NCBI GenBank assembly: GCA_951812725.1
Contig: OX638330.1
Coordinates: 5,187,405-5,251,404 of the forward strand
DNA: 64,000 bases
Reading direction: 5' to 3'
From: an uncultured Caldilineaceae bacterium
Lineage (GTDB): Bacteria > Chloroflexota > Anaerolineae > Caldilineales > Caldilineaceae
The notes under the pieces were generated by a model, which saw only the letters and a program-made list of their open reading frames with translations, was not told the origin of the DNA and searched no databases. Both the position numbers and the translations under genes were made by a program. Below, one piece after another: positions 1 to 8,194 of this stretch. The stretch's first letter is position 1; the number at the start of each line of letters is the position of its first letter.

Positions 1-536
1 ATGTTGGAGCGGGCATACTCCAGCGCGGCAGAGCGCGTCAACTGCACGACGCCGCCCTTGGTCGCGCTATATACGGCGAGCTCGGGCGTGCCGGTCATGC
101 CAGCATTGGAGGCCGCGTTGACGATGACGCCCCCGCCCTGCCGCAGCATCTGCGGGATCTCGTACTTCATTGAAAGCCAGACACCCTTCAGATTGACCCG
201 CATAATGCGGTCGAAATTCTCTTCCGTGCAGTCGGCGGTTAGGGACATATCGCCGAGGATGCCGGCATTGTTGAAGGCGCAGTCCAAACGTCCAAACACC
301 TCCACACAGCGATCGATAGCCGCCGCCACCGAGGCCGCCTCACCTACATCGCAGGAGACGAAGACCGCCTCTCCGCCTGAGAGTTCGATCAGCCGCAGCG
401 TCTCCTGGCCGCCGTCAATATCCACATCAGCGACGACCAGCTTGGCCCCGCGGCCAGCGAAGGCAAGGGCCGTAGCTCGGCCAATGCCGGAACCGCCGCC
501 GGTCACAAAGGCAATCTTTCCGTCCAGACTGTTCAC
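1..536 (-). CDS. SDR family oxidoreductase (partial, C-terminus outside window)
   Basis: The reverse strand reads from a GTG at 536 off the left edge, 178 residues without a stop. The N-terminal Rossmann glycine motif TGGGSGIG is at residues 12-19, an acidic D37 at the end of the second strand suggests NAD rather than NADP, NNAG is at 89-92, and the catalytic Ser143, Tyr156 and Lys160 (YSATK) are present. This is a classical short-chain dehydrogenase/reductase, cytosolic, normally about 250 residues. The GTG start is supported by AGGAG seven bases upstream. The substrate cannot be read from sequence. Because a rhamnose cluster lies further upstream on the same strand, a sugar or sugar-acid dehydrogenase is plausible, but this is inference. 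The IS982 remnant separates it from that cluster. Confidence 0.9.
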   Translation of the reverse strand, partial: MNSLDGKIAFVTGGGSGIGRATALAFAGRGAKLVVADVDIDGGQETLRLIELSGGEAVFVSCDVGEAASVAAAIDRCVEVFGRLDCAFNNAGILGDMSLTADCTEENFDRIMRVNLKGVWLSMKYEIPQMLRQGGGVIVNAASNAGMTGTPELAVYSATKGGVVQLTRSAALEYARSN

Positions 537-591
537 AGCGCTCCTTCCTTTTGTGCGAGGATTCGCATTCCCATGGCATGTCCCGCCATCG

Positions 592-775
592 TCAATCGGC
601 GGCAGCGACAGGCGAGTCCAGCAAGCCAAACTCCTCCAGGCGTTCAATCCATTGTTGCCGGAGCGGGCTGCCGCCGTGGTTTTCCAGCCAGTGGGCAGGA
701 TATAGTGAATCGCCCCCGGGCGATCATAATTCCCTTCCGCTATCTGCTCAATGACATCTGGTTTGCCTCAGCGGA
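592..775 (-). pseudogene. Degraded C-terminal coding remnant of unknown family
   Basis: On the reverse strand two frames join into a protein-like C-terminus: one frame reads PDVIEQIAEGNYDRPGAIHY, and after a one-base shift another reads HGGSPLRQQWIERLEEFG and ends at a TGA at 592-594. The upstream end is closed by a stop in frame near 776, so no start is left. The composition is protein-like and the piece lies just upstream of the partial SDR gene. I do not recognise the family. It could be chance, but the shared helical end argues for a broken gene. Confidence 0.3.
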
Positions 776-863
776 AAACATGTGTCACATCAAACGCAAG
801 CTCGACCAAGAGTTCACGAAGAAAAACCTTGCCGTTCTTGGTGGTCTTTCGCGGCCCTTCGCG

Positions 864-906
864 GATCAACAACGACTGCGTAACACCAGCACATTAGTTG
901 TTGATC
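864..906. other. Intergenic inverted repeat, 10-bp stem
   Basis: GATCAACAAC (864-873) and GTTGTTGATC (897-906) are perfect inverted copies around a 23-base loop. No T-tract follows on either side, so an intrinsic terminator is not supported. It lies in the gene-free stretch between the degraded remnant and the IS982 element, in which nothing else was seen. Confidence 0.4.
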
Positions 907-1058
907 AGTAAGCATGGCTTTCTCGCCAAGAAGTTGAAAAGCGTTGAACACAGCAAGATACTTCGAAGTGTAATTTGTGGCAATAGCTGCGTCAAGGCGG
1001 GAAAATGGAGCGCCCCCTGCCGCGATAGCGCCTTCTGCAATGTAAAGTATAATAGAGA

Positions 1059-2062
1059 ACCCGATGTGTGACTTTCAATGGGCAACCAGATCGTCCAGAT
1101 GTAGCGGAGGACGACCGAGTTGGAGGTTCATGAAGACACAGATAGTGTGAGAAAGCAGCTTGCGAATCAGACGGTGCAGGTAGTGCCACAGGTCATGGGC
1201 ACGCGTATTGGCGATATGGTAGCGTTCGGTCAGATGTGACCCCACAGTTTCAATCAGCTTGCGCCGTTGCTTACTGAATCTGCGGAGCGGGGCCCGGAAG
1301 GCGCACTTTCATGTTTTTGCGCGGGGGTGTGAGCAGTTCAACCCCTTTCTTCTTGGCCAGTTCTTGTTGGCGAAAATCGTCGATGAACCCTTTGTCTGCC
1401 AGCAGAACGCCTAGAAAACCGTCAATCAGGTCGTTGAGCAGTTGGAGGTCATGGGGTCGGGTTGGCAGGAGTGCGTAGTGAACAATCATGCCCGTGCGTG
1501 CAATGCGCAGCCCCATCTTGAAGCCATAGTAGTGCAACTGTTTGGCCGCGCAATAGCCATAGTCGGCATCCGGTTTGAAACAGCGGTCTCGCTGACTGCG
1601 TGTGTAGACACAGACAGGCAAGGGCATTGTATCGATGGTCTGCACAGCATCATCGGCCTGACCACTGACCTGCGTGAGTCGTTGTTGTATCATCCCCTTG
1701 ACCTGACACAGATTGGCTGCTTGACGCACGAAGCTGGTTCGGTCCCTGAGTTGCGGAAACCATGCTTAATAATGGGCGACGAAATAATCGAAAATCGCTT
1801 CATCCTTGTCGAGGCCCAGATACTCGCCACACACCTCAAGCGTGATTACCTCCTCATCGCTGAGCGCCGGCGCAAACCGCGTCTGCGCAGAGGGCGGTCG
1901 GCTACGATCGCTCGATACTGCTCACATACCAGACAGTAGACACTGATGTTAAAATGGTCTCGATCCATCGGTTGCTCTCCTCTCTATGAATAGTTTTTGG
2001 CCTATCTCTATTCTAAAGGAAGAGCGCCGATGGATCATCCCTTCATAAGTCGCACATTAGGT
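1059..2062 (-). mobile_element. IS982-family insertion sequence, decayed
   Basis: The element is 1,004 bp, which matches the usual size of IS982-family elements (about 1 kb). Left end ACCCGATGTGTGACTT (1059-1074) and the inverse of the right end, ACCTAATGTGCGACTT (2047-2062), agree at 13 of 16 positions. They start with ACC, as family termini commonly do. A single transposase reading frame fills the interior on the minus strand but is broken. I could not identify a target-site duplication in the bases next to either end, so the exact outer limits are uncertain by a few bases. Confidence 0.85.
1075..1968 (-). pseudogene. IS982-family transposase, inactivated by frameshifts and a stop
   Basis: Starting at an ATG at 1968, the reading must change frame within the first 45 codons to continue as ALSDEEVITLEVCGEYLGLD. 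It then meets an in-frame TAA after DYFVAHY, continues as WFPQLRDRTSFVRQAANL, runs intact for about 150 codons (1271-1729) with family motifs such as YGYCAAKQLHYYGFK and ADKGFIDD, and shifts frame again near 1275 to end in IANTRAHDLWHYL and a TGA at 1075. The total length of about 298 codons fits a full IS982 transposase (DDE type). With at least two frameshifts and one stop it cannot make active transposase. Confidence 0.9.
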
Positions 2063-2212
2063 ACAAAACTATAACCCGATACGTTAGACGAAGGTATTCA
2101 CTGTCGCTGCCGAATCCTTTTGCGCAGCGTCGATTTTCCCATTCACCATATTCTGGAGCAACCGATTGGTGTGCAATAGGCGGCCTATTCGTGAATGCGA
2201 AATTGTCTTCTA

Positions 2213-2353
2213 CTACGACCCAAATACGTCATCTACCTCCAACTTGAACCCCTCCAGCGAGGGCGATGTCAGTGTGTCGCCCTCTCCGAACGTGCCGATG
2301 ACCTCGTAGCCGTCGTCACCCAGCAGCAGGATGGTGATGGCGTCGGCGTCACC
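2213..2353 (-). pseudogene. C-terminal fragment resembling a Uma2-family nuclease
   Basis: Immediately after the permease stop, in a different reverse frame, about 45 codons read ADAITILLLGDDGYEV, IGTFGEGDTLTSP and LEGFKLEVDDVFGS before a TAG at 2213. The pattern of a short beta-rich tail with GxGDTLTSPxLxGFxLxVDDVF resembles the C-terminus of Uma2-family (PD-D/ExK-like) proteins, which are abundant in Chloroflexota and cyanobacteria. The rest of the gene is missing: sequence upstream in this frame belongs to the permease. It looks like a deletion scar at the 3' end of the transporter operon. The family assignment is from memory of the motif only. Confidence 0.45.
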
Positions 2354-3200
2354 CCTTGACCGCGCCGCCGGTCAGGCCGGCGACGACGAAGCGCTGGCCC
2401 AGGAAATATAGCACGACCGCGGGGATCGCCATGAGCAGAGCGCCGGCGCTCAACTCGCCCCAGCGATAAACATCCAGTTGGATGAAGCTGGCCAGCCCGA
2501 TCGGCATGGTCTGGGCGTTGGCCGTCTCGGTCAGGATGTAGGCATAGAGGAACTCGTTCCAGGCCAGGGTGAAGGCAAAGATGGCGGCGGCGGCGATGCC
2601 GGGCGACGCCAGCGGCAGGACGATCCGCACCCAGGCCCCGACGCGCGTGCAGCCATCGATCATCGCGCACTCTTCCAGTTCGACCGGAATGTTGTGGAAG
2701 TAGCCGCGCAGCATCCAGACACAGAAGGGAACCGTGAAGCTGGAGTAGACCAGCACCAGGCCCAGTCGGCTGTCTATCAGCTTGAATGTGGCCATCACAA
2801 CATAGAGGGGGATAAACAGCAGTACGGGCGGCACAAGGTAGGCGAAGAACACGGCCATTCCCAGACGTTGCCGACCAGGGAATTTCAGCCGCGCCAGGGC
2901 CAAGCCGGCGAAGACCGCTATCACGACCGACAGGAAGGTTGCGCCCAGCGAGATGGTCAGGCTGTTGAGCGTGAGCCTCTCAAACTGGAGAAAGGGTTGG
3001 GTGAACAGCCCCTTGTAGCTCATGAGCGTAGGCTCGGTCGTCCAGAAGAGGGGGATGCGCACCGCCAAGTCTTTGGGATGTTTGAAAGAGGCCAGCGCGA
3101 TCCAATAGGTTGGGAACAGGACCCAGGTGAGAATGAAGATCATCCAGAGCGCGCCGGCGATCACCTTGAAGCGGCGCTCCCATTTCAGTCCAAGCGTCAT
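2349..3200 (-). CDS. Carbohydrate ABC transporter permease, MalG-like
   Basis: This 283-residue inner-membrane protein has an N-terminal membrane segment (about 15-35) followed by five more hydrophobic segments. The EAA loop that docks the ATPase reads EECAMIDGCTRVGAW followed by RIVLPLASPG. Length and order are those of the MalG/UgpE half of carbohydrate importers. Its ATG overlaps the stop of the preceding MalF-like gene by four bases (ATGA), so the two are translationally coupled. No ATPase gene is next to it; a shared MsmK-type ATPase elsewhere is the usual solution. Substrate unknown; the closeness to the rhamnose genes suggests a sugar or oligosaccharide. Confidence 0.93.
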   Translation of the reverse strand: MTLGLKWERRFKVIAGALWMIFILTWVLFPTYWIALASFKHPKDLAVRIPLFWTTEPTLMSYKGLFTQPFLQFERLTLNSLTISLGATFLSVVIAVFAGLALARLKFPGRQRLGMAVFFAYLVPPVLLFIPLYVVMATFKLIDSRLGLVLVYSSFTVPFCVWMLRGYFHNIPVELEECAMIDGCTRVGAWVRIVLPLASPGIAAAAIFAFTLAWNEFLYAYILTETANAQTMPIGLASFIQLDVYRWGELSAGALLMAIPAVVLYFLGQRFVVAGLTGGAVKG

Positions 3201-4156
3201 GCCTCGGTCTCCTCTCTGGAAGAGATAAAGTGGTTCAACAACAACACGAGAATGACCAAAACGGGAAAGGTCAGCACGGCATAGACAGCGCCCCTGCTCA
3301 GGTTTTTGGAACCGGCCACAAAGGCCTGTTGGTAGGCGGCGATGGGCAGGGTGGTTGTCGCTTCACCAGGTCCGCCCTGGGTCAGCAGCCAGATGACGGT
3401 GAACTGGTTGAAGGTCCAGATGGTGGACAGGGTAACGGCGACCATCAGAACGGGGAAGACAGCCGGCAGCGACACGTAGAGAAAGCGATGGATGATGCCG
3501 GCGCCGTCCACTTTGGCGGCGTCATAGAGATTATCGGGGATCGGCGACAGGCCGGCCAGCAGTGTGATGGCGAAAAATGGAAAGCCTTGCCAGACGCCGA
3601 CGATGATCGCCGACGGCATGGCGTATTCGGCCTTTGCCAGCCACAGGATCGGCTTTTCGATCAGATGCGCCTTGATCAGAATGTAGTTGAGGACGTTGGT
3701 TGTGTCGTTGAAAAGAAAGCGCCAGGTGACAACGGCCGTCAGCGGCGGCAGCGCCCAAGGCAGCAGGACGGCCGCGCGCGCCAGCCCCCGCCCAGGCCAG
3801 TTCTCATTCAGCACGAGCGCGGTCGCCATGCCAATACAGACCTTGATGGCGACCGAGACGACCGTGAAATAGATGGTGCGGCCCAGGGCGTGCCAGAAGT
3901 TGCCCTGCGACAGGACCGTGACATAGTTCTCCAGACCGACGAAGGGCATATCCCTGACGGCCAGGAGCTTGGTATGCAGGCTGATCCAGATGGCATAGAG
4001 GGTCGGGTAGCCGATCAGGCCGATGATGGTGGCCAGCGCGGGGATCATCAGGGCGATGCCCAGAACGGTCTCTGTGGGTAGGCGCAGGCGCGACTTGGGA
4101 TCAGTCAGGCCCCGCGTTCCGCCGGGATCAGCGCGCTCTGCGCCTGCTTGCGTCAT
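3197..4156 (-). CDS. Carbohydrate ABC transporter permease, MalF-like
   Basis: This 319-residue integral membrane protein has a charged N-terminus of about 28 residues and six predicted membrane segments. The EAA motif reads NLYDAAKVDGAGIIHRF followed by VSLPAVFPV. Together with the downstream MalG-like protein it forms the transport pore of a sugar importer. It lies 110 bases downstream of its binding-protein gene, and that gap carries a strong hairpin (4211-4251), so permease expression is probably lower than that of the binding protein. Confidence 0.93.
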   Translation of the reverse strand: MTQAGAERADPGGTRGLTDPKSRLRLPTETVLGIALMIPALATIIGLIGYPTLYAIWISLHTKLLAVRDMPFVGLENYVTVLSQGNFWHALGRTIYFTVVSVAIKVCIGMATALVLNENWPGRGLARAAVLLPWALPPLTAVVTWRFLFNDTTNVLNYILIKAHLIEKPILWLAKAEYAMPSAIIVGVWQGFPFFAITLLAGLSPIPDNLYDAAKVDGAGIIHRFLYVSLPAVFPVLMVAVTLSTIWTFNQFTVIWLLTQGGPGEATTTLPIAAYQQAFVAGSKNLSRGAVYAVLTFPVLVILVLLLNHFISSREETEA

Positions 4157-4210
4157 AGCGTTGTCCTAATCGGTGGCGAGTGGCCAATAGTCGGATGAGG
4201 AGAGAGTGTA

Positions 4211-4251
4211 GAGGAGTGAGGAGGGAGAAAACCTCCCATTCCTCACTCCTC
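4211..4251 (-). terminator. Hairpin between binding-protein and permease genes
   Basis: GAGGAGTGAGGA (4211-4222) pairs perfectly with TCCTCACTCCTC (4240-4251), and GGGAG/CTCCC inside lengthens the stem. It lies just after the stop of the binding-protein gene in transcription order. There is no T-run, so an mRNA-stabilising or attenuating stem is more likely than a full terminator. The GGAGTGAG core recurs in other hairpins of this window. Confidence 0.6.
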
Positions 4252-4266
4252 ATTTCTCGCAGTTTA

Positions 4267-5670
4267 CTAACCGCCCAGGAAGTCCTCTCGGGCTTGCGCT
4301 ACGATATCGTGCGCCTCTTTCATCGCCTCGGCCGCTGACAGACCGTCGAGGATGACGCGTGAGGTGGCCTTGCCGGCCCAGGTGCCCCACAGGCTGGTCC
4401 ATGGCGCCGGCGTGGCCGGCCATGACTCGTCGCGCATGATGGGCACCACGTTTTCTACGACCTGCTTATTCCAACGATCTTCCGAGAAGTAGGGGTCTTC
4501 GTACGCGCCCATCAGAGCGGGGAAGAGATAGCTCTGGCCCATCTGCATCATCTTGATGTAGATGTCGGGCGACCACAGGTGGCGCAACACATCCTGGGCC
4601 TCATCCGGGAACTGGCTCTCTTTATTGATGCCGAAGGCCTGTCCGGCTTCGGTCTGGGTCTGCGGGCCGACCTCCGGCGTGCGCTGCGGCCAGGGGGCGA
4701 CGTAGGTCTTGTCCAGCAGATCCTCGATCGGCGTATCCCCGCGCCGCACGGCGGCCAGGATGCTGCCCGGGTTCATGGCCATGGCGATCTGACCGGTGAG
4801 GTAGCCCTGGTTGTTGCCGCCGCCCTCCCAGTTGACCGCGGCCGGCGGAACGACTTCATGCACGGTGTAGAGGTCGGTGTACCATTGCAGGGCTTCGATA
4901 TTTTCGGGCGAGTCCAGGGTGATGTCGCCCTCCTCGTTAAAGGCTGCGCCGCCGAAGGCCCACATCAGGGGTTGCAGGTGCATCAGGTCATCGGGCAGGC
5001 CGTAGGCGAATCCCAGACCGTACAGGTTTTCGTCGGCGTTGGTGTAGGCAAGGCCGAACGCCAGCATCTCCTCCAGGTCGCTGAAGGGCAGGGAGAAGCC
5101 GGCCTCCTCGACCAGATCCTCGCGGATGTGCATAAAGGCGGGGGCGAAGCCAATGTCGAGACAATAGCCCACGCCGTCGAGGGTGAAGTTCCGCTCAGCG
5201 GTGGGGTGCCAGCCACCAAGACCTTCGCCCACTTCATCCCAGACCTCCTGAATCGGCAGCATGCGGCCATCGCGCATGAATATCTGGGTCGCGATCTGCG
5301 GGGAGAAGATGTCGGGCAAGGTGCCGGCCTCGGCCGCGGCGGACAGCTTGGCGGCAAACTCCTGGAAGCTGCCGGGGATGGCCTGCACGTCGACAGCGAA
5401 GCCGATGGCGCGGCCGGCGTTCTGCGCTTCCTCGTTGAGGTGCAGGTTGATGTTCGGGTTGAAGAAGCGGGTGGTCCACATCCGCAACACCATCTGCTCC
5501 GCCGGAACTTCTACAGTGACGGGCTGGGTCGGTTGCGCAGGACAGGCGGCGGTCAGAAGACCTGCGCCGCCGGCGATGGCGGCGGTGCGCAGGAACTGCC
5601 GCCGGCTATGGCCCTTTGGCGCGCTTCTCTGATCATCGTTCATCTCAATCACGGAAACTTTCTCAGCCAT
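4267..5670 (-). CDS. Sugar ABC transporter substrate-binding protein (family 1), Tat lipoprotein
   Basis: This 467-residue exported protein has a twin-arginine signal (SRRQFLR at 22-28), a hydrophobic stretch and a lipobox LTAAC with acylated Cys43. It should therefore be folded before export and anchored to the outer face of the membrane. The rest fits an extracellular solute-binding protein of family 1, with lobe motifs such as YGLGFAYGLP and TGQIAMAMNPGS. The ATG at 5670 is chosen because AGGAG stands nine bases upstream; a second ATG ten codons later lacks a comparable site. It is the first gene of a binding protein-MalF-MalG operon. Confidence 0.93.
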   Translation of the reverse strand: MAEKVSVIEMNDDQRSAPKGHSRRQFLRTAAIAGGAGLLTAACPAQPTQPVTVEVPAEQMVLRMWTTRFFNPNINLHLNEEAQNAGRAIGFAVDVQAIPGSFQEFAAKLSAAAEAGTLPDIFSPQIATQIFMRDGRMLPIQEVWDEVGEGLGGWHPTAERNFTLDGVGYCLDIGFAPAFMHIREDLVEEAGFSLPFSDLEEMLAFGLAYTNADENLYGLGFAYGLPDDLMHLQPLMWAFGGAAFNEEGDITLDSPENIEALQWYTDLYTVHEVVPPAAVNWEGGGNNQGYLTGQIAMAMNPGSILAAVRRGDTPIEDLLDKTYVAPWPQRTPEVGPQTQTEAGQAFGINKESQFPDEAQDVLRHLWSPDIYIKMMQMGQSYLFPALMGAYEDPYFSEDRWNKQVVENVVPIMRDESWPATPAPWTSLWGTWAGKATSRVILDGLSAAEAMKEAHDIVAQAREDFLGG

Positions 5671-5887
5671 TTTGCCTTCTCCTTGCGTTTGGCAGGTGTC
5701 TTACTCTGCACAGGGATGCTGATCGACTGAATGATTACTCTGACTGTATTGCTGTCATCTACCCTCCTTTGTCTTTTTACAAAGTTGGTCTGCCAAGGGG
5801 AGAAGGCGGCGGTCAGCCCGCCCCAAGCGGAGTCTGGCCGTGCCCAGTGCGCTGCTACGCTGGGGCATTCCCCCTTGTCCACGTCGC

Positions 5888-6121
5888 TTATACACCTATC
5901 TTCATCGTGCGTGCATGCGCAATATCGTTGTCCGAGACTGGGCGGATTGGGGATGACGAAACCTCGATAATCGCGGCCGTGTTCCCGTCCAAAGTTTGGA
6001 ATTCTACTATGAACGCGCTTCCTCCAGGGTAAGCATGCACGATTGTTACTGCATCGGCCTCTTTAAGTCCGTCTGCTGGAATGTCTGCTGTGAGCGCGAT
6101 GCAGTCCAGTTCCTTAAACAT
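5888..6121 (-). CDS. DUF4926 domain protein
   Basis: This small 77-residue cytosolic protein has the typical DUF4926 pattern: an N-terminal ELDCIALTADIPADGLK, then the central VTIVHAYPGGSAFIVEF and a final VSSSPIRPVSD. The family is short, beta-rich and of unknown role; it is often encoded next to DUF6883. That partner is found here as a broken gene whose stop overlaps this start by eight bases. AAGGAG stands five bases before the ATG. Base composition is clearly lower in GC than the transporter genes around it, which suggests transfer. Confidence 0.8.
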   Translation of the reverse strand: MFKELDCIALTADIPADGLKEADAVTIVHAYPGGSAFIVEFQTLDGNTAAIIEVSSSPIRPVSDNDIAHARTMKIGV

Positions 6122-6368
6122 TTCGTCTCCTTAGCGGATAGGCCGTTATCAACCTGGGGATAGTACTCCCGTTTTCGACGACCCAAACGGTTCTGACAAA
6201 TGGATTTCGCCCGTCAGGTGATTCAAGCCTACCAGCCACAGTATAGTGAGTACCGTTTTCGGTTTCCACAGTTTGGGCGACAGAGTGACGCACGCCGTGG
6301 TACCGGAGCGCTTCAGCCAGCGCCTTCCAGCGATCTCTGTGAAATCCAAATCTTGAGAAGAATTCGGC
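6114..6368 (-). pseudogene. DUF6883 protein, N-terminally truncated
   Basis: In one reverse frame about 84 codons read AEFFSRFGFHRDRWKALAEA, then VETENGTHYTVAGRLESPDG and FVRTVWVVENGSTIPRLITA, ending in a TAA at 6114. This is the C-terminal half of a DUF6883-like protein (alpha-beta domain with a conserved RTVW...PRLxTAYP ending). Its N-terminus is replaced by the methyltransferase piece, which is joined in another frame near 6365. The overlap of its stop with the DUF4926 start shows the original two-gene unit. Function of the pair is not known to me; a toxin-antitoxin role has been guessed for such pairs. Confidence 0.65.
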
Positions 6369-6655
6369 CTGCCATCCATCCCCATTCTACTTGCGGTGAG
6401 GGGAACGGCGCCTGAGCCGGAAAAGGGATCAAGAAAGGTCTTCGCTTCAGCCTGGCCCAGGAAGCTCTGAACCAATCCGGCGGAAAACCCTTCTTTGTAT
6501 TTCATCCAACGCAGACCCGCAGCTTCCTTGTTCCCTTGGTAAGAGACCAGCTTCCTGCTCAGACTCTCCTTAACAGAGATACGGGACGCAAAGCGCTCAT
6601 ACAGGGACCTTCGAGCCTCTGTTGGCGCATCAACTGGATTCGCTGTGGAAATCAT
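6365..6655 (-). pseudogene. DNA methyltransferase N-terminal fragment
   Basis: From an internal ATG at 6655, about 95 codons read MISTANPVDAPTEARRSLYE, then SYQGNKEAAGLRWMKYKEGF and the S-adenosylmethionine-binding motif I, FLDPFSGSGAVPL. This matches the start of N6-adenine/N4-cytosine DNA methyltransferases. The protein breaks off after MGMDGRP, where sequence runs out of frame into the DUF6883 remnant. The catalytic D/N/SPPY/F motif is absent, so it is inactive. Upstream it is fused in frame to an IS982 transposase N-terminus, giving one 244-codon chimeric frame (6149-6883). Confidence 0.7.
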
Positions 6656-6691
6656 CTGTGTGACCCCGACCGGTTCCGACTCCGAAATGCC

Positions 6692-6883
6692 GCTATAGTA
6701 GGCTTTGAAATCGCGATAATGCGACTGGTGAAAATGAATTAGAATCGTCATCATTTCACTCATGCTCATACGAGGCGCCGGCCCTCGCTTCCGAGTCATG
6801 TCCAACAGCTTGGCATTCTCCCATCTCGTCAACCACTGACAGAAATCATCGACATGACAGAACAGTTTGAGTATACTCATCAC
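6692..6883 (-). pseudogene. IS982-family transposase N-terminal remnant (second element)
   Basis: The first 64 codons of the chimeric frame, starting at an ATG at 6883, read LFCHVDDFCQWL and MSEMMTILIHFHQSHYRDFK, the usual start of IS982-family transposases. The element differs from the copy at 1059-2062. No more of the transposase is present. A possible outer end of the element, ACCTGAATTCGG on the minus strand near 6972, is a guess. Nothing else is seen between 6884 and 7072. Confidence 0.75.
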
Positions 6884-7072
6884 TGAGCACCTTTCTTTTC
6901 TGGAGAATTTTGGTTGCAGAGCTACTTATTCTACCAGCTTGGTAAGGTGCTCACTAACTCCGAATTCAGGTTACATAGTTTCTAACAATAACATGGAAAA
7001 GCTTGCAGCCATTCTTGTTATGGTAATCTTTGCCTAAATGAAATTCAACTTATTGGAGCCAACCATAATGCG

Positions 7073-7876
7073 TTAGTAGAGGGCAATTTTCTTCTCTAGG
7101 GAGCCGAGTGGCTCACCAATTACCTCCTCGATGTGCTCTGGAATGGCAGGGTCATCAAAATACGATTTGAGGAAAATGCGCTTTATGCTTGGCAATCCAT
7201 AGGTGTCTAGAAGAAAAGAGACAAACTGTCCGCCGATCTCATAGACAGGCTCACCTGCGGCCTCTTCGGTCCAAAAGACGTCGTTCTTGCAGAGCCGACG
7301 CAGGAATCCGGGTTTGGCCTTGCAGGTATACTCTTGCCAGAGATTATTCATTGTTTCACACCCCTTCTCAGCGTCGACTCCCAAAATGTGCTCGAAGTAA
7401 ACGGCAACGCCTTCGTTCAAAAGAGAAGGCGCCTCCCCCACTTGATCAGCCCACCAAAAATGGATGACTTCATGGAGCACTCCCTCAAATACAATTGGGT
7501 CATCCCAATCCAATCCACGTGTGACCAAATGTAGGCCCGCAGAATTAACGGTTCCATAGAACATACGCGGTATATCTGGTCTGGCGAAGTCAGCCTTCGC
7601 AAGAAGGCCTGGAGCGTAAAGCCAAGTATTGACCCGGTGCTGACGTTCCTTATCTTTTATTTCTGAACCAATGTCTAATACCGCACGAACGCGCTGGTGA
7701 CACTGGTCAGTCATTCTGAGAAGACTTTCCATGCTTTTGGAAGTCGGGTTTGGTAGAGCAACATCAATGAAGAACAGACTCTCGGCTGTTTCCTCAACCC
7801 GCCAGTGATGGGCGTTACGATAACTGCGTAAGTCAAGGTTTCTCAATGCTATTTCTCCGTTATGGCAGCCCCCCAT
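7073..7876 (-). CDS. Putative zinc metallopeptidase, gluzincin-like
   Basis: This 267-residue protein without signal peptide carries HEVIH at 135-139 and, 16 residues later, NEG with Glu155 inside LLNEGVAVYFE. This HExxH...E arrangement is that of gluzincins of the MA clan (M1/M61-like, often called peptidase MA family), where two His and the distal Glu bind zinc and the Glu of HExxH is the base. The rest is not recognised. It is a lone gene in a low-GC patch full of broken genes, so probably acquired. Catalysis is inferred from the motif only. Confidence 0.6.
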   Translation of the reverse strand: MGGCHNGEIALRNLDLRSYRNAHHWRVEETAESLFFIDVALPNPTSKSMESLLRMTDQCHQRVRAVLDIGSEIKDKERQHRVNTWLYAPGLLAKADFARPDIPRMFYGTVNSAGLHLVTRGLDWDDPIVFEGVLHEVIHFWWADQVGEAPSLLNEGVAVYFEHILGVDAEKGCETMNNLWQEYTCKAKPGFLRRLCKNDVFWTEEAAGEPVYEIGGQFVSFLLDTYGLPSIKRIFLKSYFDDPAIPEHIEEVIGEPLGSLEKKIALY

Positions 7877-7960
7877 TTACTAGATCGTGAAATGGGAAAA
7901 ACAAGGTGCATCCAGACGGAAACAGTAGGCACAGAGGAGTGAGCGTAGTCGTGACATCAC

Positions 7961-8153
7961 CACCTGTCAGTTAGATTTATAGTTAAATCGTTTGTTTGCA
8001 GTTCAAAAACTACCCCAAATTAACAAAGCACTCGACAAGGGGAAGAATTAGAATTACAGGAGTAATCAAGCGGTCGGAAAATCACCTGTTGGTTAAGGTT
8101 ATAGGTAAATCTTTTGATTATCAATCAAAAGTTACCATAGTTTAATAAAGGAC
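7961..8153. repeat. Diverged AT-rich direct repeat (two 71-bp arms)
   Basis: The arm at 7961-8031 and the arm at 8083-8153 both start with CACCTGT, share TTATAG-TAAATC-TTTG in the middle and end in AAAG-AC; about two thirds of the positions agree. Each arm also contains short internal palindromes such as TTGATTATCAA near 8113. They fill the gene-free stretch 7877-8194, before the peptidase gene in its direction of transcription. They could be operator-like sites or a decayed duplication. Confidence 0.5.
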
Positions 8154-8194
8154 CGAGCCCTGCACGAAGCACACGCTGTCAGTCGTCCCCACCA

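Noticed and set aside
1-705. Long plus-strand open frame at the left end
   Set aside because: It lies opposite the SDR gene, whose motifs on the minus strand are clear; the plus-strand product is Ser/Pro/Arg-rich and not protein-like.
1059-2062. Target-site duplication of the IS982 element
   Set aside because: The bases next to both ends do not match over three or more positions in a convincing way.
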